From assembly GCA_037783415.1 (NCBI GenBank), contig JAZGTN010000089.1:3720001-3784000 (forward strand): a stretch of 64,000 bases of DNA. The letters run 5' to 3'. Source of the DNA: Leptasterias polaris (Eukaryota > Echinodermata > Asteroidea > Forcipulatida > Asteriidae). The notes beneath the pieces are model-generated. The model was not told where the DNA came from, ran no database searches, and saw only the letters and a list, made by a program, of their open reading frames with translations. Shown here in pieces: positions 63,544 to 64,000 of the stretch (position 1 is its first letter; each line of letters starts with the position of its first letter). The translations under genes were made by a program, and so were the position numbers.

Positions 63544-63746
63544 CTAAGGGAAAGATAAACAAATTGTATCCTTTGAATAGATTCATTCTTTTGTGTCTCA
63601 TATCTTAGCTTTTGCCTCTCAGTTATCTTTACTAGATAGAGTAATATGATTTTGTTTTTACCCTACACGATGTGTATTAAGCACTGTATACTCAGTACTT
63701 TCCCGAGTTCTGTGAAAACAATTTTAAAAAAATCCACAGGCAAATC

Positions 63747-63816
63747 ACTCGGGTGGGATTCGAACCCACGACCTTTGCATTGCTAGAGCAGATGTCTTAC
63801 CACTAGACCCCCGAGT
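63747..63816 (-). mobile_element. tRNA-like sequence, 70 nt
   Basis: Perfect 7-bp acceptor (ACTCGGG/CCCGAGT), D arm GTCT-AGTGGTA-AGAC, T arm GTGGG-TTCGAAT-CCCAC. The anticodon arm is mispaired (TCTGC with GCAAA), so I read it as a tRNA-derived relic or SINE head rather than a working tRNA gene. Confidence 0.6.
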
Positions 63817-63824
63817 TAGCCCGA

Positions 63825-64000
63825 TGGCTAGAGGCGGTTCGAATCATTGGCAAGATAGAGTAAAGAAGCGTATTGTTAATCTTGTTGGTGAAGGGTTGGG
63901 ATCAACGTTACAACCTCTTTCCCACCGTAGGTCTGTAGCCAGCCTCTGTCTCTTCTACAGATATTTTCATGGTAAATGTTCCACCAGTGTGTCTGACCTG
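63825..64000 (+). mobile_element. LINE RT C-terminal fragment, runs off window
   Basis: Plus frame DRVKKRIVNLVGEGLGSTLQ, PLSHRRSVASLCLFYRYFHG, KCSTSVSDL. The HRR..ASL.LFYR word is the end region of many non-LTR reverse transcriptase ORFs. Continues beyond 64000. Confidence 0.8.

Noticed and set aside
1..64000. A second gene, gene cluster or defence-type system
   Set aside because: Both strands were read for domains; apart from UBR4 exons only retroelement ends and simple repeats translate into anything recognisable.

Overview
This window is eukaryotic, AT-rich and intron-rich, and it appears to lie entirely inside one giant gene. On the minus strand I can join 58 exons that read continuously for 8,700 nt (2,900 codons) with every splice phase matching and every intron GT-AG. 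The product is the middle-to-late part of UBR4 (also called p600; 'pushover' or 'purity of essence' in flies), the roughly 5,200-residue E3 ubiquitin ligase of the N-degron pathway. The 5' part of the gene lies to the right of the window. The 3' part, including the C-terminal catalytic module, lies to the left. The last exon runs off base 1. No other protein-coding gene is supported.

The protein is closest in feel to deuterostome UBR4. The repeat landscape is of the kind I associate with echinoderms, most likely a sea star: tRNA-derived SINEs with ATT tails, CR1/L2-like LINE 3' ends, and short elements ending in TTAAAGG or GGGCCCAATTTCAT. The species assignment is an inference. Exons make up about 14% of the sequence.

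Layout from the 5' side of the gene (right) to the 3' side (left): 63.5-53 kb encodes a strand-rich region ([28 protein letters not shown] and following). 54-50 kb encodes a probable galactose-binding-like fold and its linker. 50-39 kb encodes helical repeats interrupted by acidic, Ser-rich linkers and a ubiquitin-interacting-motif-like helix. 38-27 kb encodes helical repeats. 27.6-22.3 kb encodes a beta-rich segment and a cysteine-rich zinc cluster. 22-5 kb encodes further helical repeats. 5-0 kb encodes the segment before the missing C-terminal catalytic module.

The introns are packed with repeats: a 37-bp minisatellite of about 60 copies with an 11-unit higher-order duplication (2.87-5.07 kb), a 61-bp array inside a LINE reading frame (24.6-25.2 kb), several smaller tandem arrays, at least four SINE families, at least ten LINE 3' fragments, and many inverted-repeat elements. 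One family carries tRNA-like sequences and occurs both as monomers and as inverted dimers. Many insertions stop within 10-25 nt of UBR4 splice sites, and two places carry duplicated splice-site sequence.
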